Below are positions 37,318-47,199 of a DNA stretch of 64,000 nt, in pieces (position 1 is the stretch's first letter; every line of letters begins with the position of its first letter). The position numbers and the translations under genes were made by a program. Under the pieces are notes generated by a model, which ran no database searches, had not been told where the DNA came from, and saw nothing but the letters and a program-made list of their open reading frames with translations. This stretch comes from Marinomonas hwangdonensis. GTDB taxonomy: Bacteria > Pseudomonadota > Gammaproteobacteria > Pseudomonadales > Marinomonadaceae. The DNA is taken from NCBI RefSeq assembly GCF_003721245.1, contig NZ_RIZG01000003.1:1-64000 (forward strand), read 5' to 3'.

Positions 37318-38094
37318 ATGCAAAATTTAACGCAAGATGGACAAAACCTCGTTAACTCCCTTTCCAATCGCTACAACCTAAGTTTTGATGCCGTCCTGCA
37401 CATGCTCATTGCCGTGAATAACGGTAGCGGATCCATGGCGCAATTTAACTGTCCAGAGTTGGGCGGTGGTGGCCAGTGGATGCGTGGTGGTATGACCATG
37501 GTGGGTGATATGTTTAATTACGGCCTGAAATCGACTGTGGATAATCTGTGTAATGAATTGGCCAATGGCCTAGCAAATACACAAGTTTTTATGCCAGCAC
37601 CAAAAGGCTCAAGATCCAGCAATCAATGGTGGCCAGGCGACCTAGGACAGCCGTTTAGCAGTGGTGCGCAAAACAGCACGCGTTACGCTATTTTCCCTAA
37701 TCGTCTTGCTGTAGAAGTGAATGGTCAAGTAACGGTTTATGATACGTTAGACAACAATATTGGTGGCATTAGCCAGCAGCAGGGTGGTAATTCGTCGCTG
37801 ACTTTTTCAAGTCAATATGGCACGATCCCGGTCAATACTCTCCCTGTTGTGTCTGGCATTGGTTCTTCGTCTTTTTCTGCACCCGCCCCAGCGCCTCAAA
37901 ATAACTTTATGGAGCCGCCTGCAAGAACTTATTCACCAGCACCAACGATACAAGCCTCGCAGGAGGTTTTAAATACGACCTCGGTAGATGAAGCGATTCA
38001 GTTGATTGAAAAATTAGCCAAATTACGCGACATGGGCGCGATCTCAGACGATGAATACCATTCGAAAAAAACGGATTTACTCAATCGCATTTAA
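37318..38094 (+). CDS. SHOCT-domain protein of unknown function
   Basis: 258 residues from ATG 37318 (MQNLTQDGQNLVNSL), behind a purine-rich AGAGAG. The first 30 residues look helical, then a glycine-rich stretch with GGGGQWMRGGMTMVGDMFN, a disordered Gln/Ser/Pro middle, and a C-terminal SHOCT domain (about 220-258: IQLIEKLAKLRDMGAISDDEYHSKKTDLLNRI). SHOCT domains are short oligomerisation modules. The N-terminal part is found with SHOCT in other gammaproteobacteria but has no known role. No signal peptide. Confidence 0.8.
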   Translation: MQNLTQDGQNLVNSLSNRYNLSFDAVLHMLIAVNNGSGSMAQFNCPELGGGGQWMRGGMTMVGDMFNYGLKSTVDNLCNELANGLANTQVFMPAPKGSRSSNQWWPGDLGQPFSSGAQNSTRYAIFPNRLAVEVNGQVTVYDTLDNNIGGISQQQGGNSSLTFSSQYGTIPVNTLPVVSGIGSSSFSAPAPAPQNNFMEPPARTYSPAPTIQASQEVLNTTSVDEAIQLIEKLAKLRDMGAISDDEYHSKKTDLLNRI

Positions 38095-38114
38095 TTGAAA
38101 AATTCGTGGTAGAG

Positions 38115-38137
38115 AGGCCTATCTAGGCCTTTTTTTT
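38115..38137 (+). terminator. Terminator after the SHOCT gene
   Basis: AGGCCT-ATCT-AGGCCT (38115-38130) followed by eight T. The stretch 38138-38373 shows no gene. Confidence 0.85.
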
Positions 38138-38373
38138 CAACTTCATATTCTTATATTCTGTTGGTTTTTTGATTGTCTTCTATTCACTGGCTCTTTGATA
38201 AGCGCCTTGTATGAAACACGCAACGGTCTCGTGAGAAAATCAACGATACCACTAAAAAGATAACAACAACGAATGCAGTATAGTGTTTGGTTATGACGTA
38301 AACTAAGTTTTATTGAGTACGAGAGTCAGCTACAGTAAAAATTACCTCAACGTTCATCGGAAAGGTTTATGTA

Positions 38374-39654
38374 ATGTTTGTCAGGTTCTTGCGTCCAAAC
38401 AATCTATCCCAAAAAATGATGCGCGTCATTTTTTCAATTTATATGGTCGTTACCTTGGTCATTACAAGCGTGCAGTTTTTGAGTGAATATTTGAAAACAC
38501 AGGCTGTTATTGTTGGTGAATTGCAACAGTTAGAAGTAACCGTACGCGGTCCTATTTCGACGAGCTTGTGGCAATACGATCAAAACCAGCTTGATGTGAT
38601 CACCGATGGGCTGGTACAAATGCCGATTATTGAAGGTGTGGAGGTGTTTGATAAAAATGCGCAAAATATCATATCGAAAACATTCGATGTCGACTCATCC
38701 GTTCCTTTGTCTATTTTTGATTCAAAATTAGAGTTAAACAGGACGCTAAATGGTGAACGTATTCCCCTTGGCACACTAGTACTCTATTCATCGTCTGGTG
38801 TGGTGTTAGATCGAGTTTGGTTTGGTTTTGCCCTGATTGCTTTTACCGCATTCATAAAGCTGACGATCTTATTTTGGCTGTTTATTTGGGCATTTGATCG
38901 ATACTTAGCCACTCCGTTGAAGGAATTAATGTCGCAAGTAAACGAGGTGCAATTAAGCCAAGGCATTAGTAAACGTATTCATTTATCTAACACAGAAAAT
39001 AACGAGCTTAGCCAGCTTCAAGAACACATGAATAGCATGCTGGCTGCTATGTCCTCTGACAGAAAGCGACTGATAGAAGATGAGCAGGCTAAACGGAGTT
39101 GGTTAGAAGATGCCGTTGCAAAACGCACAGAAGACCTACAAGCTCTTAACAAAAAACTCAAATATCTCGCTACGAGAGATTCTCTGACAAATATATTAAA
39201 TAGAGGAAGCTTTTTTGACGCTGCGCAACAGAGGCTTGCTCTTTCTCAACGTCAAGAATCGACTGTGTCCTTCATCTTGATGGATTTAGATTACTTTAAA
39301 CGTATCAATGACAGTTATGGTCATTTTGTTGGAGACAAGGTACTTATTCACTTCACCCAGACGCTTCAGGGATTTTTAAGAAAAACAGACCTTTTAGGTC
39401 GGGTGGGCGGTGAAGAGTTTGCAATTTTGCTTTTTGATACCAAATTAGACGATGCATCTCAGCTTGCCGAAAAGATATGCCAAGCGATTAGTCATTCTGC
39501 ATTAGAAGTAGAAGGTAACACGATCTCTTATACGGTAAGTCTAGGTGTAGAATCATCCGAACTAAGCGATACATCGATTGATGAACTCTTTAAACGCGCT
39601 GATTTGAAATTGTACGGTGCCAAAGATAAGGGGAGAGATCGTGTCGAAAGTTAA
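38374..39654 (+). CDS. Membrane diguanylate cyclase with periplasmic sensor
   Basis: 426 residues: TM1 (about 15-36), a periplasmic domain (about 37-148, with STSLWQYDQNQLDVITDGL), TM2 (about 150-172), a HAMP-like linker, a short coiled coil and a C-terminal GGDEF domain. The active site is GGEEF and an intact inhibitory I-site RKTD sits five residues upstream, so it should make c-di-GMP with product feedback. The 3' end overlaps the start of a periplasmic binding-protein gene, pointing to a joint signalling pair. Confidence 0.9.
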   Translation: MFVRFLRPNNLSQKMMRVIFSIYMVVTLVITSVQFLSEYLKTQAVIVGELQQLEVTVRGPISTSLWQYDQNQLDVITDGLVQMPIIEGVEVFDKNAQNIISKTFDVDSSVPLSIFDSKLELNRTLNGERIPLGTLVLYSSSGVVLDRVWFGFALIAFTAFIKLTILFWLFIWAFDRYLATPLKELMSQVNEVQLSQGISKRIHLSNTENNELSQLQEHMNSMLAAMSSDRKRLIEDEQAKRSWLEDAVAKRTEDLQALNKKLKYLATRDSLTNILNRGSFFDAAQQRLALSQRQESTVSFILMDLDYFKRINDSYGHFVGDKVLIHFTQTLQGFLRKTDLLGRVGGEEFAILLFDTKLDDASQLAEKICQAISHSALEVEGNTISYTVSLGVESSELSDTSIDELFKRADLKLYGAKDKGRDRVES

Positions 39655-40456
39655 CCGTTTTAGTCTTTTGGCTTTTTTAATGTACGCTTTTGCTGGGATA
39701 GCCGTGCCGAATGCCAGCTATGGAATGACATTAAAAGTATGCTATGACCACTGGCCGCCGATGACGATGTTCCCCATACAAGGTGCGCCAGCGCGCGGCG
39801 TGGTGATCGACATGGTAGAACACATATACTCTTCCAAAGGCTATCAATTGGCATTTTATGAAGTGCCTTTGGCAAGAGGACTTGATATGGTCGCAGAAGG
39901 ACTGTGCGATATGTTGCCAGAATACCTTTATTCAGCCGATTCAGACAGCGGCTTTGTTTATGCGAATGAAGCCACTTTTTCTTATGACTCTGCTTTTGTG
40001 ATTAGAAAAGAGGATGATTGGCGTTATCAAGGCATTCACTCTTTGACAGGTAAGCGAATTGCAACAGGGCCAGGTTGGGATTACAGTTCCATGAGTACGG
40101 AATATCAAAGCCATATTGATGATCCGAAAAACGCTGATTTGATTGAAATAATCGCCGGTCACGATGATGTTGTAGACCGCATATTTAAGATGATTAAAGA
40201 CAATCGCGTCGACCTATACGCCGATAATGACCTCGTTCTTCAGCATGTTCTAAACCAATTAAAATTAGACAAAGACCTTCGAATCGTACGCCCCGGCTTA
40301 GAAAAAAAATTGGTCGAAATACCCATCTTTTCAAAAAAGATTCCCGATGATAAAAGACGAGAACTGATCAACCTCTGGAACCATGGTCGTTTGGCGATAA
40401 AAGGCGAAATAGAGCAAGCCTTTCTCAACAAGTACAAGGTTTCCTTGGGAGAATAG
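39641..40456 (+). CDS. Periplasmic solute-binding protein (family 3-like), probable partner of the diguanylate cyclase
   Basis: 271 residues from GTG 39641. GGGGAGA five bases upstream decides this start, which overlaps the cyclase gene by 14 bases. The signal peptide (VSKVNRFSLLAFLMYAFAG, cleaved near SYG) is followed by LKVCYDHWPPM, GVVIDMVEHIYSSKGYQL and LTGKRIATGPGWDY, as in HisJ/TransSub-like proteins. No transporter genes adjoin, so it more likely feeds a ligand signal to the cyclase sensor than to an importer. Ligand unknown. Confidence 0.83.
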   Translation: MSKVNRFSLLAFLMYAFAGIAVPNASYGMTLKVCYDHWPPMTMFPIQGAPARGVVIDMVEHIYSSKGYQLAFYEVPLARGLDMVAEGLCDMLPEYLYSADSDSGFVYANEATFSYDSAFVIRKEDDWRYQGIHSLTGKRIATGPGWDYSSMSTEYQSHIDDPKNADLIEIIAGHDDVVDRIFKMIKDNRVDLYADNDLVLQHVLNQLKLDKDLRIVRPGLEKKLVEIPIFSKKIPDDKRRELINLWNHGRLAIKGEIEQAFLNKYKVSLGE

Positions 40457-40611
40457 CGCAAAATGGATCAGCAAGTTTTTTTGTTTACTGGAAAACGAAA
40501 GAGATGCTTCATTATCTTGTAAGCCTATTGAAGAGTGAATCCATCAAGAATTGACCTGTTCGACGATCAACTTGAACCATTATTACCCTCATCTAAGAGA
40601 CACCTACTGAC

Positions 40612-41604
40612 ATGCTAAGCAATACAACTGAACGCCAACTTGAGCCGATTGATGCTGTTATCACTTGGGTCGATGGAAACGCTGCAACACATCGCCAGAA
40701 GCGCCAAGAATATATGGCTATTGAGTCGTTACCATTGCATGAAAACGCGTCGAATCCTCATCGCTGGATGTGTAACGATGAAATTTTGTACTGCATCCAA
40801 TCAATCGAAAACCATGCTCCCTGGGTCGGTAAAATTTGGATTGTGGTTGATGAGGAAGGGCCCGATTTATCCAGTCTCTCAGAAAGCATTAGGGCTAAGG
40901 TACATCTCGCCTATCACTCGGAAATCTTTGATGGTTACACTCAGGTTTTACCTACGTTTAACTCTTTGGCTATTGAAAGCATGCTGTGGCGGATTGAGGG
41001 ACTGAGTGAACGATTCATGTACTTCAATGATGATGTATTCGTGACTGCACCTCTGGCCCCGACAGATATTTTTGATGGGGTAATGCCTATTTTGCGCGGT
41101 AAATGGGTGGACTACAGCGAGGTGCTCAACAATGACGAAATGCGAGATGACCCTGCGAAGTTTCACCATTATATGCAGATAAATGCCGCCCAAATTATGG
41201 GGTTTTCCTCTACAGAATTGTTTTCCTCTGCCCATGTTGTGCACCCCTTTCGGCGCTCAAAAATGGCTGAGTTGTTTGCTCGGTATCCCGAATACTTCCT
41301 TAGCAACATAAAGCACAGGTTTCGTAACTTGGAGCAATTTCTTCCTCAGGGGCTGCATAATCATGCATGTATCCGCAACGAAGAGGCTAAGCTCAGTACG
41401 CAAAAAGACCACCTTCACATTACCAGTGGACAAGGAAAGGGACAGCCACCCGCTGACACCCTAGCGCTGCTGACCAGAGCGACAGATCCTGACATCAAGT
41501 TTCTCTGTGTGAATGACCTCCCACAACTGGTGGAAATCATTCCTAATGCAGCAGACTGGATAGCCAAAGCGATAGGCGGATTTCCGAGGTCTGTCGCACA
41601 TTAA
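40612..41604 (+). CDS. Stealth-type sugar-phosphate transferase
   Basis: 330 residues with the Stealth conserved regions in order: CR1 IDAVITWVDGN (about 12-22), CR2 CNDEILYCIQSIENHAPWVGKIWIVVD (about 54-80), CR3 RFMYFNDDVFV (about 137-147) and a later HR/NLEQF part. Family members transfer hexose-1-phosphate in capsule or exopolysaccharide synthesis (for example CpsY or GlcNAc-1-phosphotransferase relatives). It stands alone, without other capsule genes, next to c-di-GMP genes. No signal peptide; cytosolic. Confidence 0.85.
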   Translation: MLSNTTERQLEPIDAVITWVDGNAATHRQKRQEYMAIESLPLHENASNPHRWMCNDEILYCIQSIENHAPWVGKIWIVVDEEGPDLSSLSESIRAKVHLAYHSEIFDGYTQVLPTFNSLAIESMLWRIEGLSERFMYFNDDVFVTAPLAPTDIFDGVMPILRGKWVDYSEVLNNDEMRDDPAKFHHYMQINAAQIMGFSSTELFSSAHVVHPFRRSKMAELFARYPEYFLSNIKHRFRNLEQFLPQGLHNHACIRNEEAKLSTQKDHLHITSGQGKGQPPADTLALLTRATDPDIKFLCVNDLPQLVEIIPNAADWIAKAIGGFPRSVAH

Positions 41605-41645
41605 AGAGACTGGTTTGGCTATGAGTGTGGTTGTAAATTCAGTTG

Positions 41646-43661
41646 TTAACTAAAGGGCAGAGTAGTGTTTTCTAATAAAACGGCTTCTATGTCCTTTACG
41701 TCCATTGGCTTGGCGAAATAATAACCTTGTCCACAGAAACAGCCCATCTTTATCAGGATGTCGACCTGAGCTTTTGTTTCAATGCCTTCGGCGATGACTT
41801 GGCAGTTTAATGGTTCGGCAAGAGCAATCGCGGTGGAAACAATGGCGCGCTTTTTAGGGTCATGCTCAAGGTTATCGATAAAGGACCGATCAATCTTGAT
41901 GTGATTGACGTTCAAGTTACTCAAATACGAAAGAGAGCTCATCCCCGTTCCAAAATCATCGATTGCCAATTTTATGCCCGCATTTCTAAAATCAGTGAGT
42001 TTGCTCGCAATATAATCGATATTTACGCTGGTAGCGGATTCAATCAGTTCTATTTCCAGTTGACTGGGTGCTACCTTGTGCTGCTCTAGACTGGTCAGTG
42101 TAAAGCTCAGTAGTTCAGGGTCGAGTAGATTAAACGGCGACAAATTAATGGCAACGGGCGTTAAAATGCCTTGTTGTTGCCAGACCGCCATTTGCTCAAT
42201 AGCAGCGAGAATGATGTACCTTCCGAACTCTTGAACGCGTCCCCCTTGCTCTATCAAGTCAACAAAATAAGCCGGTGATAACTGGCCATCGGTTGGATGG
42301 TACCAGCGCGCTAATGCTTCAACTCCAATCACCTGGCCATTCTGCAACATTACCTTGGGTTGATAGTATAATTTAATCTGCTTTTGAGATAAGGCGTTAT
42401 CCAGATCGGCGCGCAGTTTCAAGCGCTGCTGTCCATTATTTGGACTAACTTCACTGAACATGCTCCAACCACAGCGCTTTTGTTTGGCCTCATACATCGC
42501 CATGTCCGCGTAGATGATTAAGGATTCTGCATCCTGTGCATGACTTGGGTAGTGTGAAAAGCCAACACTGGCCCCTGTATTGATAAAAAAATCGTTAATA
42601 GTGATCGGTTCGTTACAGACAATAACAAGTTGAGCTGCGAGTGTTTCGGCTTCTTTTGCCGACATCTCAGGTGCCCAGATAATAAATTCGTCACCACCCG
42701 TTCGGATCAGAGTTTGAGAAGGAGCTAATATGTCGTTTAATTTTTGCGCGACACTGATGAGTAAAAAATCGCCTGCGGCATGGCCAAATGCATCATTTAC
42801 TTCTTTGAATTTATCTAAATCGATGACGAATAAGCAGCCTTCTTTGACTGGCGTGCTCTTCAATTTTGCGGGTTTACGTTGTTCAGATTGAGAGTGGTCA
42901 GTAATGGAAAGGCGCATTAAATCAGCTAAAAAAAGTCGGTTTGGCAGACCCGTCAGCGAATCATGAGTGGCTAGATGTGCCAACGCATCGTTTTTATCCT
43001 GAACACGCTTGTTCATCCATGACGATAAGGTAAGGGCAAACCAAGTAGCGAGCCAAAAGACAATCACTGACGTAATAGTGAGACGTTTCATCACAAAATC
43101 CAGTGTGTCATCAAGGCTTCTAGCCGTTTTTACCAGTAAAACTTGATAGTCACTCTCGTCAACGATGTACCATATGAATTGAGTTTCACCGACTTTTTTT
43201 ACGCCATTCTGCATAGCGCTTAATGGCATGTTTTCTAGACTGAGTGACAACATTGTTGTTAACGTTTCTATTTGAACTGGGCTGAATTGATGACTGATTG
43301 CCAAGTTTAACCGAGGCCCAGTTATTTTCAGGTACAGCTCATCCGTATGTGAATGATCGTTAAAATACACTCTGTTAACTAAGTCAGATACCTTATCTTT
43401 AAGTGCTTTGCTCTCAAGAGCGGTAACATTTGACAGAGAAGTAGCTGCCACTCTGTTTTTGTCATTGATAATGAGTTCACTATGAATAAGCATGGCTTGC
43501 TTATGAAGTGACTCCAGTTCGGTTTTAATGCCAAGGTCGGCAGCCAATCGGTAAGACACAACCACATAAACAATAGAAACAGAAAGGGCTAAAATGAGGC
43601 AAATAGATATCAGCTTTAAGCGAAAGGATTTGTCTTTTTGCAATTCTAAAAAAGAAGCCAT
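41646..43661 (-). CDS. GGDEF-EAL membrane protein
   Basis: 671 residues: TM1 (about 14-34), a periplasmic region (about 35-185), TM2 (about 188-210), GGDEF (about 230-395, RTGGDEF intact, no I-site RxxD at the usual place) and EAL (about 410-660, GVEALARWYHP and DDFGTGMSSLSYL intact). It can in principle both make and degrade c-di-GMP; the intact EAL residues favour phosphodiesterase activity. It converges with the Stealth gene. Periplasmic ligand unknown. Confidence 0.9.
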   Translation of the reverse strand: MASFLELQKDKSFRLKLISICLILALSVSIVYVVVSYRLAADLGIKTELESLHKQAMLIHSELIINDKNRVAATSLSNVTALESKALKDKVSDLVNRVYFNDHSHTDELYLKITGPRLNLAISHQFSPVQIETLTTMLSLSLENMPLSAMQNGVKKVGETQFIWYIVDESDYQVLLVKTARSLDDTLDFVMKRLTITSVIVFWLATWFALTLSSWMNKRVQDKNDALAHLATHDSLTGLPNRLFLADLMRLSITDHSQSEQRKPAKLKSTPVKEGCLFVIDLDKFKEVNDAFGHAAGDFLLISVAQKLNDILAPSQTLIRTGGDEFIIWAPEMSAKEAETLAAQLVIVCNEPITINDFFINTGASVGFSHYPSHAQDAESLIIYADMAMYEAKQKRCGWSMFSEVSPNNGQQRLKLRADLDNALSQKQIKLYYQPKVMLQNGQVIGVEALARWYHPTDGQLSPAYFVDLIEQGGRVQEFGRYIILAAIEQMAVWQQQGILTPVAINLSPFNLLDPELLSFTLTSLEQHKVAPSQLEIELIESATSVNIDYIASKLTDFRNAGIKLAIDDFGTGMSSLSYLSNLNVNHIKIDRSFIDNLEHDPKKRAIVSTAIALAEPLNCQVIAEGIETKAQVDILIKMGCFCGQGYYFAKPMDVKDIEAVLLENTTLPFS

Positions 43662-43688
43662 ACAACCCTTAACATAATGACAAATATT

Positions 43689-43904
43689 CTACTTTTTATT
43701 GTCAGAAGTATTAATGCCCGCTAGGTGATAAACAGGGCACCAACCGAAAAACAAAGAGATAAGGTTCAGCACACCAAACACACCGATTAAGACTTCTAAT
43801 ACAGGTTCTTCTAAATACGCCCCATTAAAAAGTGCGAAGCCAGTAAAAAGCAGACCAATGATGCCTCGGATTGATCTGTCTATAGGGTGTAAGTTTTTTT
43901 TCAT
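43689..43904 (-). CDS. DUF2892 small inner-membrane protein
   Basis: 71 residues with two hydrophobic segments and the DUF2892 pattern: IDRSIRGIIGLLFTGFALF, then IGVFGVLNLISLFFGWCPVYHLAGINT. The W-C-P-V-Y block is typical. Such domains occur alone or fused to rhodanese (YgaP). It starts 27 bases downstream of the GGDEF-EAL stop-side gap region on the same strand, upstream of that gene. Function unknown. Confidence 0.85.
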   Translation of the reverse strand: MKKNLHPIDRSIRGIIGLLFTGFALFNGAYLEEPVLEVLIGVFGVLNLISLFFGWCPVYHLAGINTSDNKK

Positions 43905-44183
43905 TTGGTTTTCTCAATTATTAACAACAGCCGTATTCAAGTATCAATGGATACCGCAAGGTAAGCAAGCTGAGGATTGTAATGAATTGCAGTCATTTTG
44001 ATCTGACTTTCTGTATGATTGGTTAAGAACGGGCGGTTGTCTGGTCGGTGCCTTGTAGACGTGATGTTAGTTTGTCTCATTTCCTGATTCATTCACGATA
44101 ACCCTTTATTTACTTGACTGAAAAACCATCAGTATGAAATAAATTGCAAGGGATGCAGTGCTGTTTTATAAGGCGAGGTCGAC

Positions 44184-45038
44184 ATGAAAAAGACAAAGTT
44201 ATTATTGGTCATCGCCTTCAGCTTTTTGCTGAGTGCTTGTTCCTCGTCGTTTATCTACAACAACCTAGATTGGTTGTTGTATTGGTATTTGGACGACTAC
44301 ATTATTTTAACTTCAGAGCAAAAATCACAATTGGACGATCGTGTGGAAACATGGCAGACATGGCACCGTACGGTAGAATTACCCAAATATCAGCAACAGA
44401 TAAATCAACTAAGAAGCCAATTACAAACTGGCCCCCTTGACCAAGAAGCATGGTTAAGTGTCTTTAATGAGGTTCAGCAAAGCGCTAAACACTTACGTGA
44501 AAAAATCGCCCCTGAACTGGCGGTGATGGCTCAATCGTTATCGCCAGAGCAAGTGGACGACTTATTATCTGAATGGCAGGAAAATACAACAAAAAGAGCC
44601 GACCGAAGAGCCAATACCAGCCCTGAGAAACGCTTAGCAGAGCGTCAAAAAGAACGCATTGCAGAAGTCGAAGACAACATAGGGACACTTACTTTAGAAC
44701 AGCAAGACATCATTCGAGACCATATCAAGCAACTCTCATCAACATCAGAGTACCGCACAGCCTACCAATATAGACTGCAACTCATTGTCAAAAATCTGTT
44801 TGATAATCGGCCTAGTAACACAACGGACCACCATTTCAACAACAAACTCAGCGACTTAATCATCAACCCAAACCAATACAAAAGCGCCGAACATCTCGCC
44901 ATATCAGAGCAAAACAAAGTGATATACAGCCAAATGATGACAGAACTAAACCGCACTTTGAGTGACAAGCAACAACAGAAACTCGACACAAGCTTGGTCG
45001 AGCTCACGCAACTGATGCAAAGTTTAATGAAAGATTGA
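44184..45038 (+). CDS. DUF6279 family lipoprotein
   Basis: 284 residues with signal MKKTKLLLVIAFSFLL and lipobox LSAC. After the cysteine comes SSSFIYNNLDWLLYWYLDDYIILTSEQ, the mark of DUF6279 lipoproteins, then long charged helices with many Gln and Glu. Function unknown. Single gene, convergent with hutG (14 bases apart). The 279 bases before it (43905-44183) show no other gene. Confidence 0.85.
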   Translation: MKKTKLLLVIAFSFLLSACSSSFIYNNLDWLLYWYLDDYIILTSEQKSQLDDRVETWQTWHRTVELPKYQQQINQLRSQLQTGPLDQEAWLSVFNEVQQSAKHLREKIAPELAVMAQSLSPEQVDDLLSEWQENTTKRADRRANTSPEKRLAERQKERIAEVEDNIGTLTLEQQDIIRDHIKQLSSTSEYRTAYQYRLQLIVKNLFDNRPSNTTDHHFNNKLSDLIINPNQYKSAEHLAISEQNKVIYSQMMTELNRTLSDKQQQKLDTSLVELTQLMQSLMKD

Positions 45039-45052
45039 GGGGAAGAGGCATG

Positions 45053-45868
45053 TTACAAGGCAATTGCTGTTAATGCCTCAATCACGTCTTTCAGTTGTTG
45101 TGTGATCAATGGCTGTTTCTTTCCATCCAGTTGATATTCTGACTGTTTTGCCAGCTCGTCGTTAAGGTACGTGGCTTGGGAAAGTTCAAGCTGAATAGCG
45201 TGAATGCCATCACTTGGTTGGCCGAAATGGCGCGTGATATAGCCGCCTTTAAAACGCCCATTGAGCACTTGCGTGTAGTTTGGCCGCACTATTTGGGTGA
45301 CGACATTGGCCAAGGCTTCATGACACGCTTTGCCTTCGTTGGTGCCCCAGTTAAAGTCTGGCAGCGTACCTTCAAATAACATAGGCACTTCGGCGGCGAT
45401 GCTGTGTGCGTCGAATAAGATAGCGTAGCCAAATTTGGCTTTTAATCGCGCCAGTTCTTGCTCAATCGTGCCGTGATAAGGCTTCCAGATGTGTTCTTTG
45501 TAAAAAGCTTTATGCTCATCTGTTGGCGCTTTGCCATCGACAAAAACAGGACTCTCTTCGAATAAAATATCAGGGAATAGGCCTGTGGTTTTCGTCGCAT
45601 AAAGTGGTTTGTTGTCATAAGGACGATTTAGATCAATCACATAACGAGAATAATTTGCCTTGATGAAACCCACGCCTAATGATGCTAAAAAATCATAAAG
45701 CTCGGGAATAAACCAATCGGTATCCGGCAATTTTTTAGCTTGATCTGTCAATCCAGCTTGCACCTCTGCCGTCAGGTTCAAACCTGAATGCGGCATACTG
45801 ACCAACAAGGGTGAATCCCCTTGCGCAAATTCAAATGCAGGTACGCTTAATGAGGCATCTGTTGTCAT
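45053..45868 (-). CDS. hutG: N-formylglutamate deformylase
   Basis: 271 residues of the N-formylglutamate amidohydrolase family: SMPHSGLNLTAEV near the N-terminus, the metal region LFDAHSIAAEVPMLFEG and DLNRPYDNKPLY. It yields glutamate and formate, the last step of the five-step histidine pathway begun here by HutF. The ATG overlaps the hutI stop by one base (TAATG). Confidence 0.95.
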   Translation of the reverse strand: MTTDASLSVPAFEFAQGDSPLLVSMPHSGLNLTAEVQAGLTDQAKKLPDTDWFIPELYDFLASLGVGFIKANYSRYVIDLNRPYDNKPLYATKTTGLFPDILFEESPVFVDGKAPTDEHKAFYKEHIWKPYHGTIEQELARLKAKFGYAILFDAHSIAAEVPMLFEGTLPDFNWGTNEGKACHEALANVVTQIVRPNYTQVLNGRFKGGYITRHFGQPSDGIHAIQLELSQATYLNDELAKQSEYQLDGKKQPLITQQLKDVIEALTAIAL

Positions 45869-47133
45869 TATGCTTTTTCCTCTTGGCTCTTGTGACCTTT
45901 ATACATATGGCCTTCATACTTTCTACCTTCATAGACTCTTGCTTTCACTAGGTCGCCTCCTAGCCAATAGCTTAGCTCACCCGGACTTTCTACATCCCAG
46001 CAAACAAAGTCCGCGACTTTACCGACCTCTAAACTACCATGAGTATCAGACATTCCCAATGCTTTTGCCGCATGAATCGTCGCGCCAGCAAGGGCTTCTT
46101 CTGGCGTCAGTGCGAACAAGGTACAGGCCATATTCATCATGAGGCGAAGCGATAACGCAGGAGAGGTTCCGGGGTTGGCATCCGTAGCAATCGCCATCGG
46201 CACGCCATATTGACGCAACAAAGCAATCGGCGGACGCTGAGTTTCTTTTAGCGTGAAAAACGCGCCCGGCAATAACACAGCCACCGTGCCGGAATCTGCC
46301 ATAGCTTTTACATCAGATTCTTCAATGAATTCAATATGATCCGCCGACAACGCCTTGAACGACGATGCCATACGAGTACCGCCTAATGAAGACAGCTGTT
46401 CAGCATGGATTTTCACCGGCAAATCTAACGACTCAGCCGTTTTAAAATAACGCATCACTTGCTCGGTACTGAAGGCAATGCCTTCACAGAAAGCATCTAC
46501 GGCGTCGGCCATGCCAAGCTCAGCCACTTTTGGTAGAACCGTGTCACAGAGATAATCAATATAAGCGTCTTTGTCGTCAAATTCTGGCGGCATGGCGTGG
46601 GCAGCCAAACAAGTGCGTTTCACCGTCACTGGAAATTGCTTTTCTAGTTGCGTCGCTACGCTCAGCATTTTCAGCTCTGCATCGAGAGACAAACCATAAC
46701 CTGATTTGATCTCAACTGTGGTTACGCCATCAGCCATCAAACTTTTTAGACGACGAGAAGCACTGGCGATTAACTCAGGCTCGCTGGCGTCACGAGTGGC
46801 TTTCACAGAGGAAGCAATGCCGCCGCCCTGCTTGGCGATCTCTTGATAACTCACACCATTTAACCGCTGTTCGAATTCACCTGCGCGGTTACCACCAAAC
46901 ACAAGGTGCGTGTGGCAATCGATCAAGCCTGGTGTGACCCAACCTCCGCCCAGATCATGCTCGTTTTGAATTTCATAGTCTGGCAGTTCTTGCGCTTCGC
47001 CAATCCAAACGATACGGCCGCCGACGACGCCTATCGCTGCGTTTTCAATCACGCTATACAGGCCATTTTTCATGGTAGCGATATGAGCGCCACGCCATAA
47101 GCTGTCTAATTTCATTGGAGTATCGTTTGTCAT
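45868..47133 (-). CDS. hutI: Imidazolonepropionase
   Basis: 421 residues, amidohydrolase superfamily. Metal ligands are in [12 protein letters not shown]; further marks are [17 protein letters not shown] and [10 protein letters not shown]. It opens the imidazolone ring to give N-formimino-L-glutamate. The tail carries an unusual [21 protein letters not shown], slightly longer than common. Third gene of hutUHIG. Confidence 0.96.
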   Translation of the reverse strand: MTNDTPMKLDSLWRGAHIATMKNGLYSVIENAAIGVVGGRIVWIGEAQELPDYEIQNEHDLGGGWVTPGLIDCHTHLVFGGNRAGEFEQRLNGVSYQEIAKQGGGIASSVKATRDASEPELIASASRRLKSLMADGVTTVEIKSGYGLSLDAELKMLSVATQLEKQFPVTVKRTCLAAHAMPPEFDDKDAYIDYLCDTVLPKVAELGMADAVDAFCEGIAFSTEQVMRYFKTAESLDLPVKIHAEQLSSLGGTRMASSFKALSADHIEFIEESDVKAMADSGTVAVLLPGAFFTLKETQRPPIALLRQYGVPMAIATDANPGTSPALSLRLMMNMACTLFALTPEEALAGATIHAAKALGMSDTHGSLEVGKVADFVCWDVESPGELSYWLGGDLVKARVYEGRKYEGHMYKGHKSQEEKA

Positions 47134-47199
47134 AGCTGTCCTTTCAAATATTTACTTTTCGCTTTACCTATAAGCTTTGTTATTTATGCGCTAGGTTAC

